Notes under the pieces: model-generated | The model's database searches: none | What the model saw: only the letters and a program-made list of their open reading frames with translations | Told to the model about the DNA's origin: nothing | In this document: positions 46,495 to 55,717 of the stretch, one piece after another | Numbering within the stretch: position 1 is the stretch's first letter | How the letters are laid out: every line of letters begins with the position of its first letter | Program-made: the position numbers and the translations under genes | Assembly (NCBI RefSeq): GCF_900156435.1 | Contig: NZ_FTPQ01000001.1 | Coordinates: 1,364,001 to 1,428,000, forward strand | Source of the DNA: Microbacterium sp. RU1D | GTDB taxonomy: Bacteria > Actinomycetota > Actinomycetes > Actinomycetales > Microbacteriaceae | Direction: 5' to 3' | DNA: 64,000 bases

Positions 46495-47415
46495 ATGCCC
46501 AGTCCTTCACCCTCCGGGGATAACGCGCGCTTCGCTCGGCTCGCGGAGATGCCGATGCGTACGGTCGGCGTCACCCCGGGGCTCGGGTTCGCGTCGTTGT
46601 GGACGACCCTCCGGGACATCTTCGCCCGTCGGGAGATGCTCGACCTCCTCGTCAAGCGCGACATCAAGGCTCGGTACAAGGACTCGGCCCTCGGTTTCGT
46701 CTGGGCGCTCATCCGCCCGCTCATCCTCCTCGGCATCTACTTCGTGGTGCTCGGGCAGTTCCTAGGCGCGGCGCGGGGCATCCCGGACTTCGCGATCTTC
46801 ATCTTCACCGGCTTGACCGCCATGAGCCTCTTCCAGGAGATCGCCGTCGGTGGGACGGGATCCATCATCGCCAACGGCGGGGTGGTGAAGAAGGTCTACA
46901 TGCCCCGCGAGATCTTCCCGCTCGCTGCGACGGGGTCCGCCCTGTTCAACTTCATGATCCAGTTGGGCGTGCTGCTGGTGGCGACCGTGATCGCGGGCAA
47001 GCCGCCGCTGCACTGGCAGATCGTGTACGCGATCCCCTCGCTCCTGCTGATCCTCGTTTACGGCCTGGCGTTCGCACTGTTCTTCGCCGCCGTGAACGTC
47101 TACTTGCGCGACGTGCAATACCTCGTCGAGGTCGTCACGATGCTGTTGATGTGGCTCTCGCCCGTGCTCTACGCCTGGCACCTCGCGAAGCAGATCATCA
47201 CCAGCCCCACCCTGCTCGAGGTCTACACGAACAACCCCCTCACCCTCGCCGTGCTCGGCTTCCAACGGGCGTTCTGGCTCGGAGGCTATGGTCTGGAGGG
47301 GCCCGCGCACCTCGTGCTGCGCATGGCGGTCGCTCTGCTCATCGGTCTCGTCCTGCTCGTCCTGAGCCACCGGGTCTTCGTGCGCCTGCAGGGCAACTTC
47401 GCTCAGGAACTGTGA
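46495..47415 (+). CDS. Polysaccharide ABC exporter permease (Wzm/TagG-like)
   Basis: 306 residues of the ABC-2 exporter type. A cytoplasmic N-terminal helix DLLVKRDIKARYKDSALGFVWALIRPL is the usual gate/coupling segment, followed by six hydrophobic segments to the C-terminus. Exports polyprenyl-linked glycan (rhamnan or teichoic-like polymer) together with the ATPase encoded next, which overlaps by GTGA. Position straight after rmlA-RgpF-RgpF makes rhamnan the likely cargo. Confidence 0.9.
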   Translation: MPSPSPSGDNARFARLAEMPMRTVGVTPGLGFASLWTTLRDIFARREMLDLLVKRDIKARYKDSALGFVWALIRPLILLGIYFVVLGQFLGAARGIPDFAIFIFTGLTAMSLFQEIAVGGTGSIIANGGVVKKVYMPREIFPLAATGSALFNFMIQLGVLLVATVIAGKPPLHWQIVYAIPSLLLILVYGLAFALFFAAVNVYLRDVQYLVEVVTMLLMWLSPVLYAWHLAKQIITSPTLLEVYTNNPLTLAVLGFQRAFWLGGYGLEGPAHLVLRMAVALLIGLVLLVLSHRVFVRLQGNFAQEL

Positions 47416-48629
47416 TCGATATGTCGTTCGACGTGAATGTCCCTGCGGTGCGCCCCGAGGTCGTGGTGCTCACCGATGTGTCCAAGCGGTTCGTCGTGCG
47501 CCGCGACACCTCCATCAAGGAGCGCATCGTCACGCTCGGTCGTGCCGGGCGTCGCCACCGCCAGAACTTCTGGGCGCTGAGCGATGTGAGCCTCGACATC
47601 CGCGCGGGCAACACCATCGGCCTCATCGGGCACAACGGGTCCGGGAAGAGCACGCTTCTGAAGGTCATCGGCGGCATCATCCAGCCGACCTCGGGCGATG
47701 TGCGCCAGCGCGGCCGCGTGGCAGCGCTCATCGAGCTCGGTGCGGGCTTCCACCCGGATCTCACCGGTCGCGAGAACGTCTACCTGAACGCCTCCGTCCT
47801 CGGGCTGAGTCGCGAAGAGACGCGGGCGAGCTTCGACGACATCCTGGATTTCTCGGGCGTCGGCGACTTCATCGACACCCAGGTGAAGTTCTACTCCTCG
47901 GGCATGTTCGTTCGCCTCGCCTTCGCGATCGCGGTCCACACGGACCCCGACATCCTGCTCGTCGACGAGGTGCTGGCCGTCGGCGACGAGCAGTTCCAGC
48001 GCAAATGCCTCGACAAGATCAAGGAATTCCAGCGGCAGGGACGGACGATCATCATCGTCTCGCACGCGCTCGACCAGATCGAGGAACTCTGCGACCGCGT
48101 CATCCTGATGGACAAGGGCCGCGTCGCGTTCGACGGACTGGCCGATGCGGCCGTCGAGCGGTTCCGCGAACTGCTCGAGGAGGGTTCCGGAAAGGTCTCG
48201 AACCGCCCGGAGCAGATCACCCGGGCCGCTGAGATCGTTTCGGTCGACGTCCGCGCCGCCGACGGGCGCCGCTCGAACGACTTCCAAAGCGGCGAGTCGT
48301 TCCGCGTCGCGATCGCCGTGCGAGGGCTCCGCCAGCTCGACGAGTGGGCCCTCGGGTTCAGCATCGACACGTCGTCGGGTGTGCTCGCCCTCGCCTCCAA
48401 CACGAGCATGCTGGGCGCTTCGGTCCCGGCTCTCCGCGCGGGCGAGACGGTGACGATCGAGGTCGACGTCGACGGCGCCCGCTTCAACCCCGGCAGCTAT
48501 TGGATCAACGCCAACCTGCACGGCATCAGCGAGTCCACCTCGCACGCCCTCATGCAGGGCGCGGAATTCACCGTCCACGGGCGGTCCGACTCGCTCGGCT
48601 CCGTCCCCGCCGAGGTGCGCTTCCGCTAA
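47412..48629 (+). CDS. Polysaccharide ABC exporter ATPase with C-terminal glycan-binding domain (Wzt-like)
   Basis: 405 residues. ABC ATPase domain (about 20-260): Walker A GLIGHNGSGKST, signature YSSGMFVRLAFA, Walker B DILLVDEVLAVGDEQ and the switch His in VSHALDQI. The Wzt-type extension (about 270-405, beta-rich: AEIVSVDVRAADG...FNPGSYWINANLHG) recognises a terminal glycan cap in homologues such as Wzt of O9a. So the exported chain probably carries a specific non-reducing-end modification. GTG 47412 (overlap) or ATG 47421. Confidence 0.92.
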   Translation: MIDMSFDVNVPAVRPEVVVLTDVSKRFVVRRDTSIKERIVTLGRAGRRHRQNFWALSDVSLDIRAGNTIGLIGHNGSGKSTLLKVIGGIIQPTSGDVRQRGRVAALIELGAGFHPDLTGRENVYLNASVLGLSREETRASFDDILDFSGVGDFIDTQVKFYSSGMFVRLAFAIAVHTDPDILLVDEVLAVGDEQFQRKCLDKIKEFQRQGRTIIIVSHALDQIEELCDRVILMDKGRVAFDGLADAAVERFRELLEEGSGKVSNRPEQITRAAEIVSVDVRAADGRRSNDFQSGESFRVAIAVRGLRQLDEWALGFSIDTSSGVLALASNTSMLGASVPALRAGETVTIEVDVDGARFNPGSYWINANLHGISESTSHALMQGAEFTVHGRSDSLGSVPAEVRFR

Positions 48630-48674
48630 TTGCGGGAAGACCCCACCCCGCGTGCGGCCGGCGGGACGACCGCG

Positions 48675-50879
48675 TCAGCGGTGCCGCAGCGCCGCCTCGA
48701 GCAGGGTCCGTGCGCGGGCGTCGAACGAGTGCTCGGCGCGGATGCGTGCCGACACGGCATCCAGGTCTGCCGACGAGGGGAACACGGCGTCGAGGTCGCC
48801 GCTGAGCAGGGCGAGCAGGTCGGGGACGGTATCCCACGTGCGGACGGCGCCGCCGAAGAGCTCGTCGATGCCCTCGACCCGGTCGCTGATCGCGCGACCG
48901 CCCGCGGCGACGACGTCGAAGAGGCGGTTGCCGATGAACCCCCGCTCCTGCATGGCGGGCCAGTGGTCGTTCAGCACCACGCCGGCGGTCTCGTAGAGCG
49001 CGGGAAGCTCGTCGTTGCGCACCCCTGTCGCGGCGATGCGCTCGGCGGGAATCCACCCGCGCCAGTCGGGGCCGATCACGGTGACGGGGATGCCCGCTCG
49101 GATGGGCTCGACAACGGACGGGCGGAGGATGCCGCGCGCCGTCCCGACGAAGAGGATATCGGTGCCCCGCGGGCGCCCCGCCGGGTGGAACCGTGTGGCA
49201 TCGGTGCACTGCAGCAGGGGGGTGATGGGCACGCCGAGGTCGCGGCCGGTCGCCTCGGCCCACGGCGCGGAGGCGGCGAAGACGTCGTGGAATCCGGCCA
49301 CGTCGCGAGGGCCGACCTGGTCGGGATGACTGATGACCCACAACAGCGAGATGCCGGTGGCGCAGGCCTCGATCGGTTCGGGGCCTCGCAGGGCCACGGT
49401 CACGTCGTCGAGATGACGTGTGGGGCGGGTGCGGGCGGCGTAGGAGTCGATGACCACTTCTTGCCCGAGGCGCCGGAGGGCGTCGGCCAGGGCGCGCGCG
49501 AAGTGGGTGTCGCCCCACCCCTCGGCGCGGGGACCCACGGGCGCTGCCGTTCGCAGTGCCCAACGCAGGGCGGGCACCCGGCCGCCGTCGGGCAGTTCGA
49601 TCAGGCGCTGGGGGCGCCGCACACGGGGGAGCGGGCCGTCGTCGAGCCGCTCCCAGCCCGCGCGGAGGAGCAGATCATCGCCGCCGGGCAGGTCCGCGGG
49701 GAGATCTGCTGCTGCGGCATGCGAGCGCGTGCGCGTCTCGATGTCCAGGGCGACGATCGCAGGGCCGCCGAGGCGGGCAGCGGCGTCGGGACCCCGGACG
49801 GCGACGCTGACGTCCGCGCGGCGGGCGGCGAACGTGCTCCCGGCCAGGGCGGGGACGTGGAGGTCGGTCGTGGGAGCGAGGGCGGTGAGGTCCTCGATCG
49901 GATGTCCGGCGAGGAAGCGTCCGTCGGCGCTCGCTCCCGCTGCGGCGATCGTGCCGTCGCCGTCCCGCCACACGGGGCCGAGCAGCGTGCCGGGGGGACG
50001 CTGCTCGACGCGCTCGGCGAGACGCATGGCGTCGACGGCGGTGAGCGTTTGATTGGGGCCGCGCACGACGACGACCTCGGCGCGCGAGGAGGCGACGAGT
50101 TCGTCGAGCGCGAGGGACGCGTCGTCATGGCGACGGCGACTGATCCGGACGCGGGGGCGTCCGGCCGCCAGCATCGACGCCAGCGTCCAATCCTCCGCGC
50201 GGTCGTCGAGCACGGCGATCGCGACGCCCTGGCCGGGCGCGTCCGAGAAGGCCACCGCCTCGGCGAACGATTCGTCGAAATCCCATTCCTCGGGGCCGAT
50301 CGCGAGGATCAGTTCGCGATCCAGCGGCTCACCCTCCGGTGCCGGGTCGACCTCCCCGCCCACCCGCGCACGACGCGCAGCTTCGACGATGACCCGCGAC
50401 AACTCGGGCCAGGATGCCGCCGCGGGCTCCGATCGCGGACCGAGGGGGAGCGAGTGCGTCTCACGACGACGCCAGGCGTGACCGAGGGGCCCACCGGGGG
50501 CGTCCCACGCCTCCGGGTGGGCGGCACCGTAGGCCACCGCATCCCAAAGTGGACTCACCTGTAGGCCCCGCGGGTCGGCGACGAGGTAGGCGTACAGCGC
50601 GGGGACGCGCCACGCTTCGGGCAGGTGGTCGCCGACCGCCGTGTCGACGAAGAGCGGCGACAGACGCAGCCCCTCGCGGAAGCCCCCGTCCACGTACCGG
50701 CGGACGGCAGCCGCCTCGCCGAGAGGACGTCCCACCTGTGCACGCACGTACTCGAGATCGACGACGCCGGCGCGACGGATGACCCGCGCCCACCACAGCC
50801 GGTCGGCGCGGGCGACGAGCGGTCGCAGGAGAGGAAGATCGCGCGCGGCGCGCACGCGCGAGCGGAGGGCGGTCAGCAC
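48675..50879 (-). CDS. Large two-part glycosyltransferase with CgeB-like C-terminus
   Basis: 734 residues. The C-terminal part (about 480-734) is a GT-B domain of the CgeB/Glyco_trans_1_2 type: DILFVGTARGILRP, WRGWIPAERI, LPALYETAGVVLNDHWP, FIGNRLFDVVAAGG. The middle (about 185-400) looks like a decayed GT2 domain (AIAVLDDRAEDWTLASML, WRDGDGTIAAAGASADGRFLAGHP). The first ~150 residues are not recognised. GTG 50879 has TATAGT 6 nt upstream. It is convergent with the ABC exporter genes. Confidence 0.75.
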   Translation of the reverse strand: MLTALRSRVRAARDLPLLRPLVARADRLWWARVIRRAGVVDLEYVRAQVGRPLGEAAAVRRYVDGGFREGLRLSPLFVDTAVGDHLPEAWRVPALYAYLVADPRGLQVSPLWDAVAYGAAHPEAWDAPGGPLGHAWRRRETHSLPLGPRSEPAAASWPELSRVIVEAARRARVGGEVDPAPEGEPLDRELILAIGPEEWDFDESFAEAVAFSDAPGQGVAIAVLDDRAEDWTLASMLAAGRPRVRISRRRHDDASLALDELVASSRAEVVVVRGPNQTLTAVDAMRLAERVEQRPPGTLLGPVWRDGDGTIAAAGASADGRFLAGHPIEDLTALAPTTDLHVPALAGSTFAARRADVSVAVRGPDAAARLGGPAIVALDIETRTRSHAAAADLPADLPGGDDLLLRAGWERLDDGPLPRVRRPQRLIELPDGGRVPALRWALRTAAPVGPRAEGWGDTHFARALADALRRLGQEVVIDSYAARTRPTRHLDDVTVALRGPEPIEACATGISLLWVISHPDQVGPRDVAGFHDVFAASAPWAEATGRDLGVPITPLLQCTDATRFHPAGRPRGTDILFVGTARGILRPSVVEPIRAGIPVTVIGPDWRGWIPAERIAATGVRNDELPALYETAGVVLNDHWPAMQERGFIGNRLFDVVAAGGRAISDRVEGIDELFGGAVRTWDTVPDLLALLSGDLDAVFPSSADLDAVSARIRAEHSFDARARTLLEAALRHR

Positions 50880-50885
50880 TCTTCG

Positions 50886-50891
50886 ACTATA
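50886..50891 (-). promoter_or_regulatory. -10 box of the two-part glycosyltransferase gene
   Basis: TATAGT on the minus strand, 6 nt upstream of GTG 50879; one of the best -10 matches in the window. Confidence 0.6.
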
Positions 50892-50910
50892 GGCAGGGCG
50901 TCGGTCCCGT

Positions 50911-50964
50911 CGAGACGGCATCCGGATGCCGCGTCGGTCTCGCCGAGACGGCATCCGGATGCCG
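50911..50964. repeat. Two tandem 16-bp perfect palindromes
   Basis: CGGCATCCGGATGCCG occurs at 50916-50931 and 50949-50964, each preceded by CGAGA, with a 33-bp period. Each is two abutting GGATGCC heptamers. The second abuts the stop codon of the GT2 gene; both lie upstream of the next -10 box. Terminator hairpins or a pair of operator sites are possible. Confidence 0.7.
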
Positions 50965-51939
50965 TCATCGCGGCGCGGTGGGACGCTCGGCCCAGTACCG
51001 GTCGCCGCGCATTCGCATCGATTCGCGCAGGCCGATCGTGCCGTCGACCGCGTCGAGCGGCAGGGCCGTGCGGGGCGCCTCGGCGCCGCGGAGCCACCCT
51101 TCCCACCGTCCCCGCAGCGACAGCATGTCGCGGCGCAGGACGAGTCGTGCGCCGCTGACCACGATCTCCACGGCGAGGGCACGCAGCGCCCAGCGCGAGC
51201 GGAGGACGCCGTACTTGCGCAGAAGGTATCCGCGCGCGAAGCCCGACAGGCGGCGTTGGCGAGCCGACTCCCGGCCCGCGCTCGCGCCACCGAGGTGCGT
51301 GCCGAGCGGACCTTCGATCGCGACGCAGTCCCATCCCGCCGCGCGCAGCCGGAACGCGAGGTCGAGTTCCTCGCCGTACATGAAGATGTTGGTGTCGAAC
51401 AGGCCGACCTCGTCCAAGGCGGCGCGGTCGTAGACGGCGACGGCTCCGTAGGGGCCGAGCACGGGCGGGTCGACGGGGTCGGCTGCCGACAGCGCGGCCC
51501 CGTGGAAGCGCACGAATCCGGCGCCGGTGACGTCGGCGACGATGCCGTAGGAGTCGACGGTGCCGTCGGGTGCGAGCAGCAGGGTCGCTCCGCTGCCGAG
51601 GCGGGATGCCGTGGAGTCCGGCAGCGCGGCGATCGCGGCCGCCGCCGCGTCGGGTCGGAGGACGACGTCGCTGTTGACGAGCATGACCAAGCGTGCCCTC
51701 CCCGCCGAGATGCCCACATTGCAGCTGCGGGCGAACCCGAGGTTGACGTCGTTGCGCACGAGCTCGACCTCGGGGAAGGCCTCGGCGATGCGGTCGGCGG
51801 TGTCGTCCGGGGAGCGGTCGTCGACGACGGTGATGGTCACGGGGACGGTCTGCGCCAGGGCGGCACGCACGCAGGTGCGCACGAACTCCCACCCGCCGTG
51901 GACGGGGATCACGATGTCGACTTCGGGTTCGACGCCCAT
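50965..51939 (-). CDS. Glycosyltransferase family 2 (rhamnosyltransferase-like)
   Basis: 324 residues. GT-A start VDIVIPVHGGWEFVRTCVRAALAQ, VVDDRSPDDTAD, NLGFARSCNVGI, metal motif LVNSDVVLRPDA, and DTNIFMYGEELDLAFRLRAAGW, the ED motif region of the GT2 subgroup that often transfers rhamnose. A hydrophobic or amphipathic C-terminal part may attach it to the membrane. GAGGAAAGG precedes the ATG at the end of a ~55-nt leader from TAAACT at 52002-52007. Confidence 0.87.
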   Translation of the reverse strand: MGVEPEVDIVIPVHGGWEFVRTCVRAALAQTVPVTITVVDDRSPDDTADRIAEAFPEVELVRNDVNLGFARSCNVGISAGRARLVMLVNSDVVLRPDAAAAAIAALPDSTASRLGSGATLLLAPDGTVDSYGIVADVTGAGFVRFHGAALSAADPVDPPVLGPYGAVAVYDRAALDEVGLFDTNIFMYGEELDLAFRLRAAGWDCVAIEGPLGTHLGGASAGRESARQRRLSGFARGYLLRKYGVLRSRWALRALAVEIVVSGARLVLRRDMLSLRGRWEGWLRGAEAPRTALPLDAVDGTIGLRESMRMRGDRYWAERPTAPR

Positions 51940-52001
51940 GCGGGACCGGCCTTTCCTCGGGACGCCACCGGGGCGAGGGGTGCGGTCGGTGGGGAGCGTC
52001 C

Positions 52002-52007
52002 AGTTTA
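52002..52007 (-). promoter_or_regulatory. -10 box of the GT2 gene at 51939
   Basis: TAAACT on the minus strand, about 63 nt upstream of ATG 51939, followed by a leader with a good Shine-Dalgarno. Confidence 0.45.
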
Positions 52008-52114
52008 CCGGGGGGGCGATGCCGGCCGGGGAGACGAGCACCGCCCACCTCGGAGGGGGGCGCGTGTCCAGCGATCCGGGATTCGCACGTCCGGCCGTCG
52101 GGCGGCCGCGCCGG

Positions 52115-52120
52115 TAGCAT
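52115..52120 (+). promoter_or_regulatory. -10 box of the GT2-like gene at 52146
   Basis: TAGCAT. The ATG at 52119 overlaps it, so the in-frame ATG at 52146 is preferred, with a leader of about 19 nt. Confidence 0.45.
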
Positions 52121-52145
52121 GGAGCGGATCCCGACCACGCCGCCC

Positions 52146-53144
52146 ATGACCTCCGCAGACTCCTTCGTTCCCCCCGCCGCCGAGGGATACATCGTGCTCG
52201 CGGCGTATCGGCCGCCCGAGGAGTTGTTCGCGCGGCAGCTGCGCTCGATCCAAGCGCAGACGCTTCAGACCTTCCGGTGCCTGATCGTCGCCGACGGCGA
52301 CAGAGACGCCGTGCGGGCGCAGACGACGGCGGCTGTGGGCGACGACGGGCGCTTCAGCGTCATCGGGTTCGACGAGCGCGTGGGCTTCTACCGCAACTTC
52401 GAGCGCGGACTGGCCGCCGTTCCGACAGGGGTGCCGTGGGTCGCGCTGAGCGACCAGGATGACGACTGGATGCCCGACAAGCTCGCCACTCTCGTGGCCG
52501 CCCTCGAGGGGGTCAGCCTGGTCAGCGGGCAGGCGCGCGTGGTGACCTATCCCGATGGTGCCGTGGTCTCGGCATCCACGGATCGGCGGGTCGTGAGCGC
52601 TCCGGCGCTCGTGCTCGAGAATCAGTTCTCGGGGGCCCTGTGCGTGTTCCGCGGCGAACTGCTGGGGGTCGCCCTGCCGTTTCCCGCGTACCCGGGCCCG
52701 GCCCAGGTGCACGATCACTGGCTGGCCGTTTGCGCGGCCGCCTCCGCCGGAACCGACGTCGTCGACCGGGTCGTGCAGGATTACGTGCAGCACGGGGCGA
52801 ATGTGCTCGGCGAGGCGGATGCCGCGCGCCTGGGCTGGCGTGAGACCATCCGTCGTCGCCGGGCCGCGCTGCGCGCCGAGGGTGGCGGCCCGCGGGCCCT
52901 CGCGCGCTCGATCTACACGGTGAACGCCGGGTGGGCCGAAGCCATGGCGGACGCGCTGCGCTCCCGCCTCGACTCCGACGTCGCGCGAGAGCTCGCCGCC
53001 GCCTACGGCGCACGTCGGCGCGCGATGACGACTCTGCGCGCCGTGCTCGGCGCGGTGCGCAGAGGCGAGGTCACGCCCCGTACGGCGATCGTCCACGTGA
53101 GCGGCGCCGCCTTGTGGAAGCTCACCGGCGGACGGCGCGCGTGA
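52146..53144 (+). CDS. Glycosyltransferase family 2
   Basis: 332 residues. EGYIVLAAYRPPEELFARQLRSIQAQT begins the GT-A domain; VADGD and WVALSDQDDDWMPDKL supply the metal-binding acidic cluster, as in rhamnan-type GT2 enzymes. VLENQFSGALCVFRGELL and VHDHWLAVCAAASAG are acceptor-side motifs. The C-terminal 80 residues are helical and Arg-rich. It is a single-gene unit divergent from the previous GT2 and convergent with the flippase operon. Confidence 0.85.
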   Translation: MTSADSFVPPAAEGYIVLAAYRPPEELFARQLRSIQAQTLQTFRCLIVADGDRDAVRAQTTAAVGDDGRFSVIGFDERVGFYRNFERGLAAVPTGVPWVALSDQDDDWMPDKLATLVAALEGVSLVSGQARVVTYPDGAVVSASTDRRVVSAPALVLENQFSGALCVFRGELLGVALPFPAYPGPAQVHDHWLAVCAAASAGTDVVDRVVQDYVQHGANVLGEADAARLGWRETIRRRRAALRAEGGGPRALARSIYTVNAGWAEAMADALRSRLDSDVARELAAAYGARRRAMTTLRAVLGAVRRGEVTPRTAIVHVSGAALWKLTGGRRA

Positions 53145-53360
53145 CGCCCGCCGTCGCGCTGGAGAACAGTGCGGACGGGCCCGCGAGCCCCCGCCTCCGG
53201 CGCCACCGGCGTGACGACGGATCAGAGCAGCACAGCCCGCCGCGCCGGTGCCGCGGTCGTGAAGCGGGCGGACCCGTATCCGCCGGCGGTTCGGTCGAGA
53301 CGGGGGAGCAGCGCGGCCCGACCCGGGCCCGTCGGTCCCGGGGCCGCGGAGGGCGGGGGA
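53145..53360. other. Convergent intergenic interval
   Basis: 216 bp between the end of the GT2 gene and the end of the flippase gene. It is GC-rich, with several short self-complementary runs (for example around 53328-53345, CCGGGCCC...GGGGCCG), but no clear long hairpin and no credible gene. Confidence 0.6.
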
Positions 53361-54593
53361 TCAGCCGCGTGCCGCGCGCGCTCGCTGTCGCCGGATCTCC
53401 TGGAGGGCGGCGGTGCCGACGACGGTGAGCACGACGATCTCCGAGACGGCCAGGCCCCAGACGATCGCCGTCGCGCCGAGGGACGCGCCCAGGACGAACA
53501 TGGCCGGAAGCCCGACAGCGGCTGACGCGACGATCGCCGTGAGCACGATGCGATTGCGCCCCGCGGGCACGAGCACGTTGCGAATGAGGGGCGTCGTCAG
53601 CGAGATGATGAGGTACGTCACCCCGTAGGCGGGGAACATGGATGCCGGAGGGGCGACCTCGGCGCCGAGGAACGCCGCCGTCAGCCAGGGGCCGAGGAGC
53701 ACGAGCACCAGCAGCCCGACGACCCCGACCACCAGGTGCAACGCGAGGGCCACCAGGTGCCGACGGGTGCGACCGGCTTCCCAGGAGGCTTCGAGGACCC
53801 ACTTCTGCAGGGTGTTGCCGACGATGAGGATCGCGGTCAGACCGACACGGTACAGCTTGTCGGCGGAGGTCAGCTCCGCCGCGGCTTGAGTGCCCACCAC
53901 CCCCTGAGCGATCGGGACGGGAGCGGTGGTATAACTGCCGCCCAGACCGTCGGCGCTGGCGAGGGGGAGGTTCTGCCGGAAGCTGCGTCCGATGCCCGCG
54001 GCGTGGAACGGCGGGACGATGCGGCCGAAGAGGTGCAAGTGGAGGGCGGCGAGGCCGGTCAGCACCCCGACGATCATCATGAGGGGGTAAGCGATCAGCT
54101 GACCGGTGATCGACATGACCGCGGCGCTCGCGGCGGTGAACACGGCCATCGGCACCGCTTCGTACCACAGCACCATGCGCGCGCGGCCGGTGCCGACGGC
54201 GTACCACGACATGGTCAGGCCGGTGAGGCCCGTCGCCAGGACGACGAGTGCGGCGACCCCACCGAAAGCCCCGCCCACCAGGGCGGCGGCGACGGACGCT
54301 GTGACCGCCCCGCCGACGACGAACACCGCCAGGCGCGACCAGAAGCTGTGCGCGTACACCTCGCGACGAGCATCGTCGTGCTCGGCCATCGCGATGCGCG
54401 CGCCGCCGGCGACGTTCCAGCCGTAACTGGAGATCATGGCCAGGAGGCTCCCGAGGGCCTGGCCGGTGCCGATCGCCGCCCACCCCTCGGCGCCCTGGAT
54501 GCGCGCCGCGATCGGGAGCACCAGCAGCGGCACCACCGCCACGATCATCGGCGCGACACCGAAGCCGATCAGCCGCGCGAGCAGGACCTTCAC
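53361..54593 (-). CDS. Polysaccharide flippase (Wzx-like, MOP superfamily)
   Basis: 410 residues with about 12 hydrophobic segments, the topology of Wzx/MATE-like lipid-linked oligosaccharide flippases. N-terminal FGVAPMIVAVVPLLVLPIAAR and the EGWAAIGTGQALGSLL loop resemble polysaccharide biosynthesis proteins. It is last in a five-gene operon of glycosyltransferases. Its GTG start overlaps the stop of the previous gene. No Wzy polymerase is recognised nearby, though the DUF6541 protein might fill that role (speculative). Confidence 0.82.
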   Translation of the reverse strand: MKVLLARLIGFGVAPMIVAVVPLLVLPIAARIQGAEGWAAIGTGQALGSLLAMISSYGWNVAGGARIAMAEHDDARREVYAHSFWSRLAVFVVGGAVTASVAAALVGGAFGGVAALVVLATGLTGLTMSWYAVGTGRARMVLWYEAVPMAVFTAASAAVMSITGQLIAYPLMMIVGVLTGLAALHLHLFGRIVPPFHAAGIGRSFRQNLPLASADGLGGSYTTAPVPIAQGVVGTQAAAELTSADKLYRVGLTAILIVGNTLQKWVLEASWEAGRTRRHLVALALHLVVGVVGLLVLVLLGPWLTAAFLGAEVAPPASMFPAYGVTYLIISLTTPLIRNVLVPAGRNRIVLTAIVASAAVGLPAMFVLGASLGATAIVWGLAVSEIVVLTVVGTAALQEIRRQRARAARG

Positions 54594-55717
54594 CGGCGCC
54601 GCTCCGACAACGCGCGCTCCAGCACCTCAGCCGTCGCGTCGGCGGCGTCGTCCCACGTGAAACGCGACGCCCAGCTCTGCGCGGCGGTGCGGGTGGCGGC
54701 ATCCGTCGGCCGCTGCAGGGCATCGGCGATCGCGGCGCCGAACGCCGCGGCATCCGTCGCATCGGCGTAGCGGGCGGCGTCGCCGCCCACCTCGCGCAGC
54801 ACCGGGACGTCATTCGCGAGCACGGGCACCGCTCGGCGCAGCGCGTCGACGACGGGAAGGCCGAAACCCTCGACGAGGGAGGGGCAGACGTACAGGTCCG
54901 CGACCTGGAACAGTGCCTCCAGCTGCTCGTCGCTCACCCATCCGGGGAGGACGACGTCGTCGTCGAGACCAAGGCGGGCGACATCGGCGGCGAGGGGGTC
55001 GGGGAGGCGGCTGCCCGCGATGACGGCGACCGGGCGAGCGGCGGCCGGCAGCGCCGCGAGAGCCGCGAGGAGGCCGGGGAAATTCTTGTGCGGCATGCGG
55101 TTGCCGACGCTCAAAAGCAGGGGGCGGGCGACGGGCAGTTCGAACAGAGCCAGGATGCCGCCCGGGTCGGTCACGGGACGCGGTTCGGCGCTGCCGTTGT
55201 GCACGACGTGGATGCGGTGGGGGGAGACCCCGAGGTGGTCCGCGATGCTCGCGGCGGCGGCATGAGAGACCGTCAGCACGTGATCGGCGGTGCGCGCCGA
55301 GCGCCGCATGAGGGTCGAGGTCACCACGCGCTGCGCGCGCTCGGCGAGCCCGCCGGGCACCTCGTCGTAGATCGCATCGTGCACCGTGACGACCCGCGGG
55401 ATCCCCCGGAGGACGGGACCGAAGTTCGCGGGGGCCCACACCAGGTCGGCCCTCGCGCGCCGGGCGAGCGGATCGGTCGCGGCGACGGCGCCGAGCGCCC
55501 ACGTCGCCGGGTCGGCCCCCACCCACGACAGTGTCTGCACCTGTCCGGGGAAGAAGGAGCGAACGCGGTCCGCGCCGACGCGACCGGTGATCGCGGCGAA
55601 CCGTGTGCGCGGCATCCGATCCGCCAGGCGCGGCACGAGCTCGCGCACGTAGGTCTCAGTGCCGCCGCGCGACCCGGTGAAACCCAGCAGGTCGACGAGG
55701 ACGCGTCGTTCGGACAT
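54590..55717 (-). CDS. Glycosyltransferase, GT4 type
   Basis: 375 residues, GT-B fold. N-terminal LLGFTGSRGGTETYVRELVPRL; VTVHDAIYDEVPGG; DHVLTVSHAAAASIADHLGV. The C-terminal donor domain has LLSVGNRMPHKNFPGLL and the E-x7-E motif CPSLVEGFGLPVVDALRRAVPV. Retaining enzyme, likely a mannosyl- or rhamnosyl-type transferase; sugar unknown. It overlaps by one base with the upstream GT2 gene (TGATG) and by four with the flippase gene. Confidence 0.9.
   Translation of the reverse strand: MSERRVLVDLLGFTGSRGGTETYVRELVPRLADRMPRTRFAAITGRVGADRVRSFFPGQVQTLSWVGADPATWALGAVAATDPLARRARADLVWAPANFGPVLRGIPRVVTVHDAIYDEVPGGLAERAQRVVTSTLMRRSARTADHVLTVSHAAAASIADHLGVSPHRIHVVHNGSAEPRPVTDPGGILALFELPVARPLLLSVGNRMPHKNFPGLLAALAALPAAARPVAVIAGSRLPDPLAADVARLGLDDDVVLPGWVSDEQLEALFQVADLYVCPSLVEGFGLPVVDALRRAVPVLANDVPVLREVGGDAARYADATDAAAFGAAIADALQRPTDAATRTAAQSWASRFTWDDAADATAEVLERALSERRR

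Noticed and set aside
53122..54813. Alternative long frame opposite or out of phase with the flippase gene
   Set aside because: Arg-rich translation without hydrophobic segments; the flippase frame has the expected 12 TM segments.
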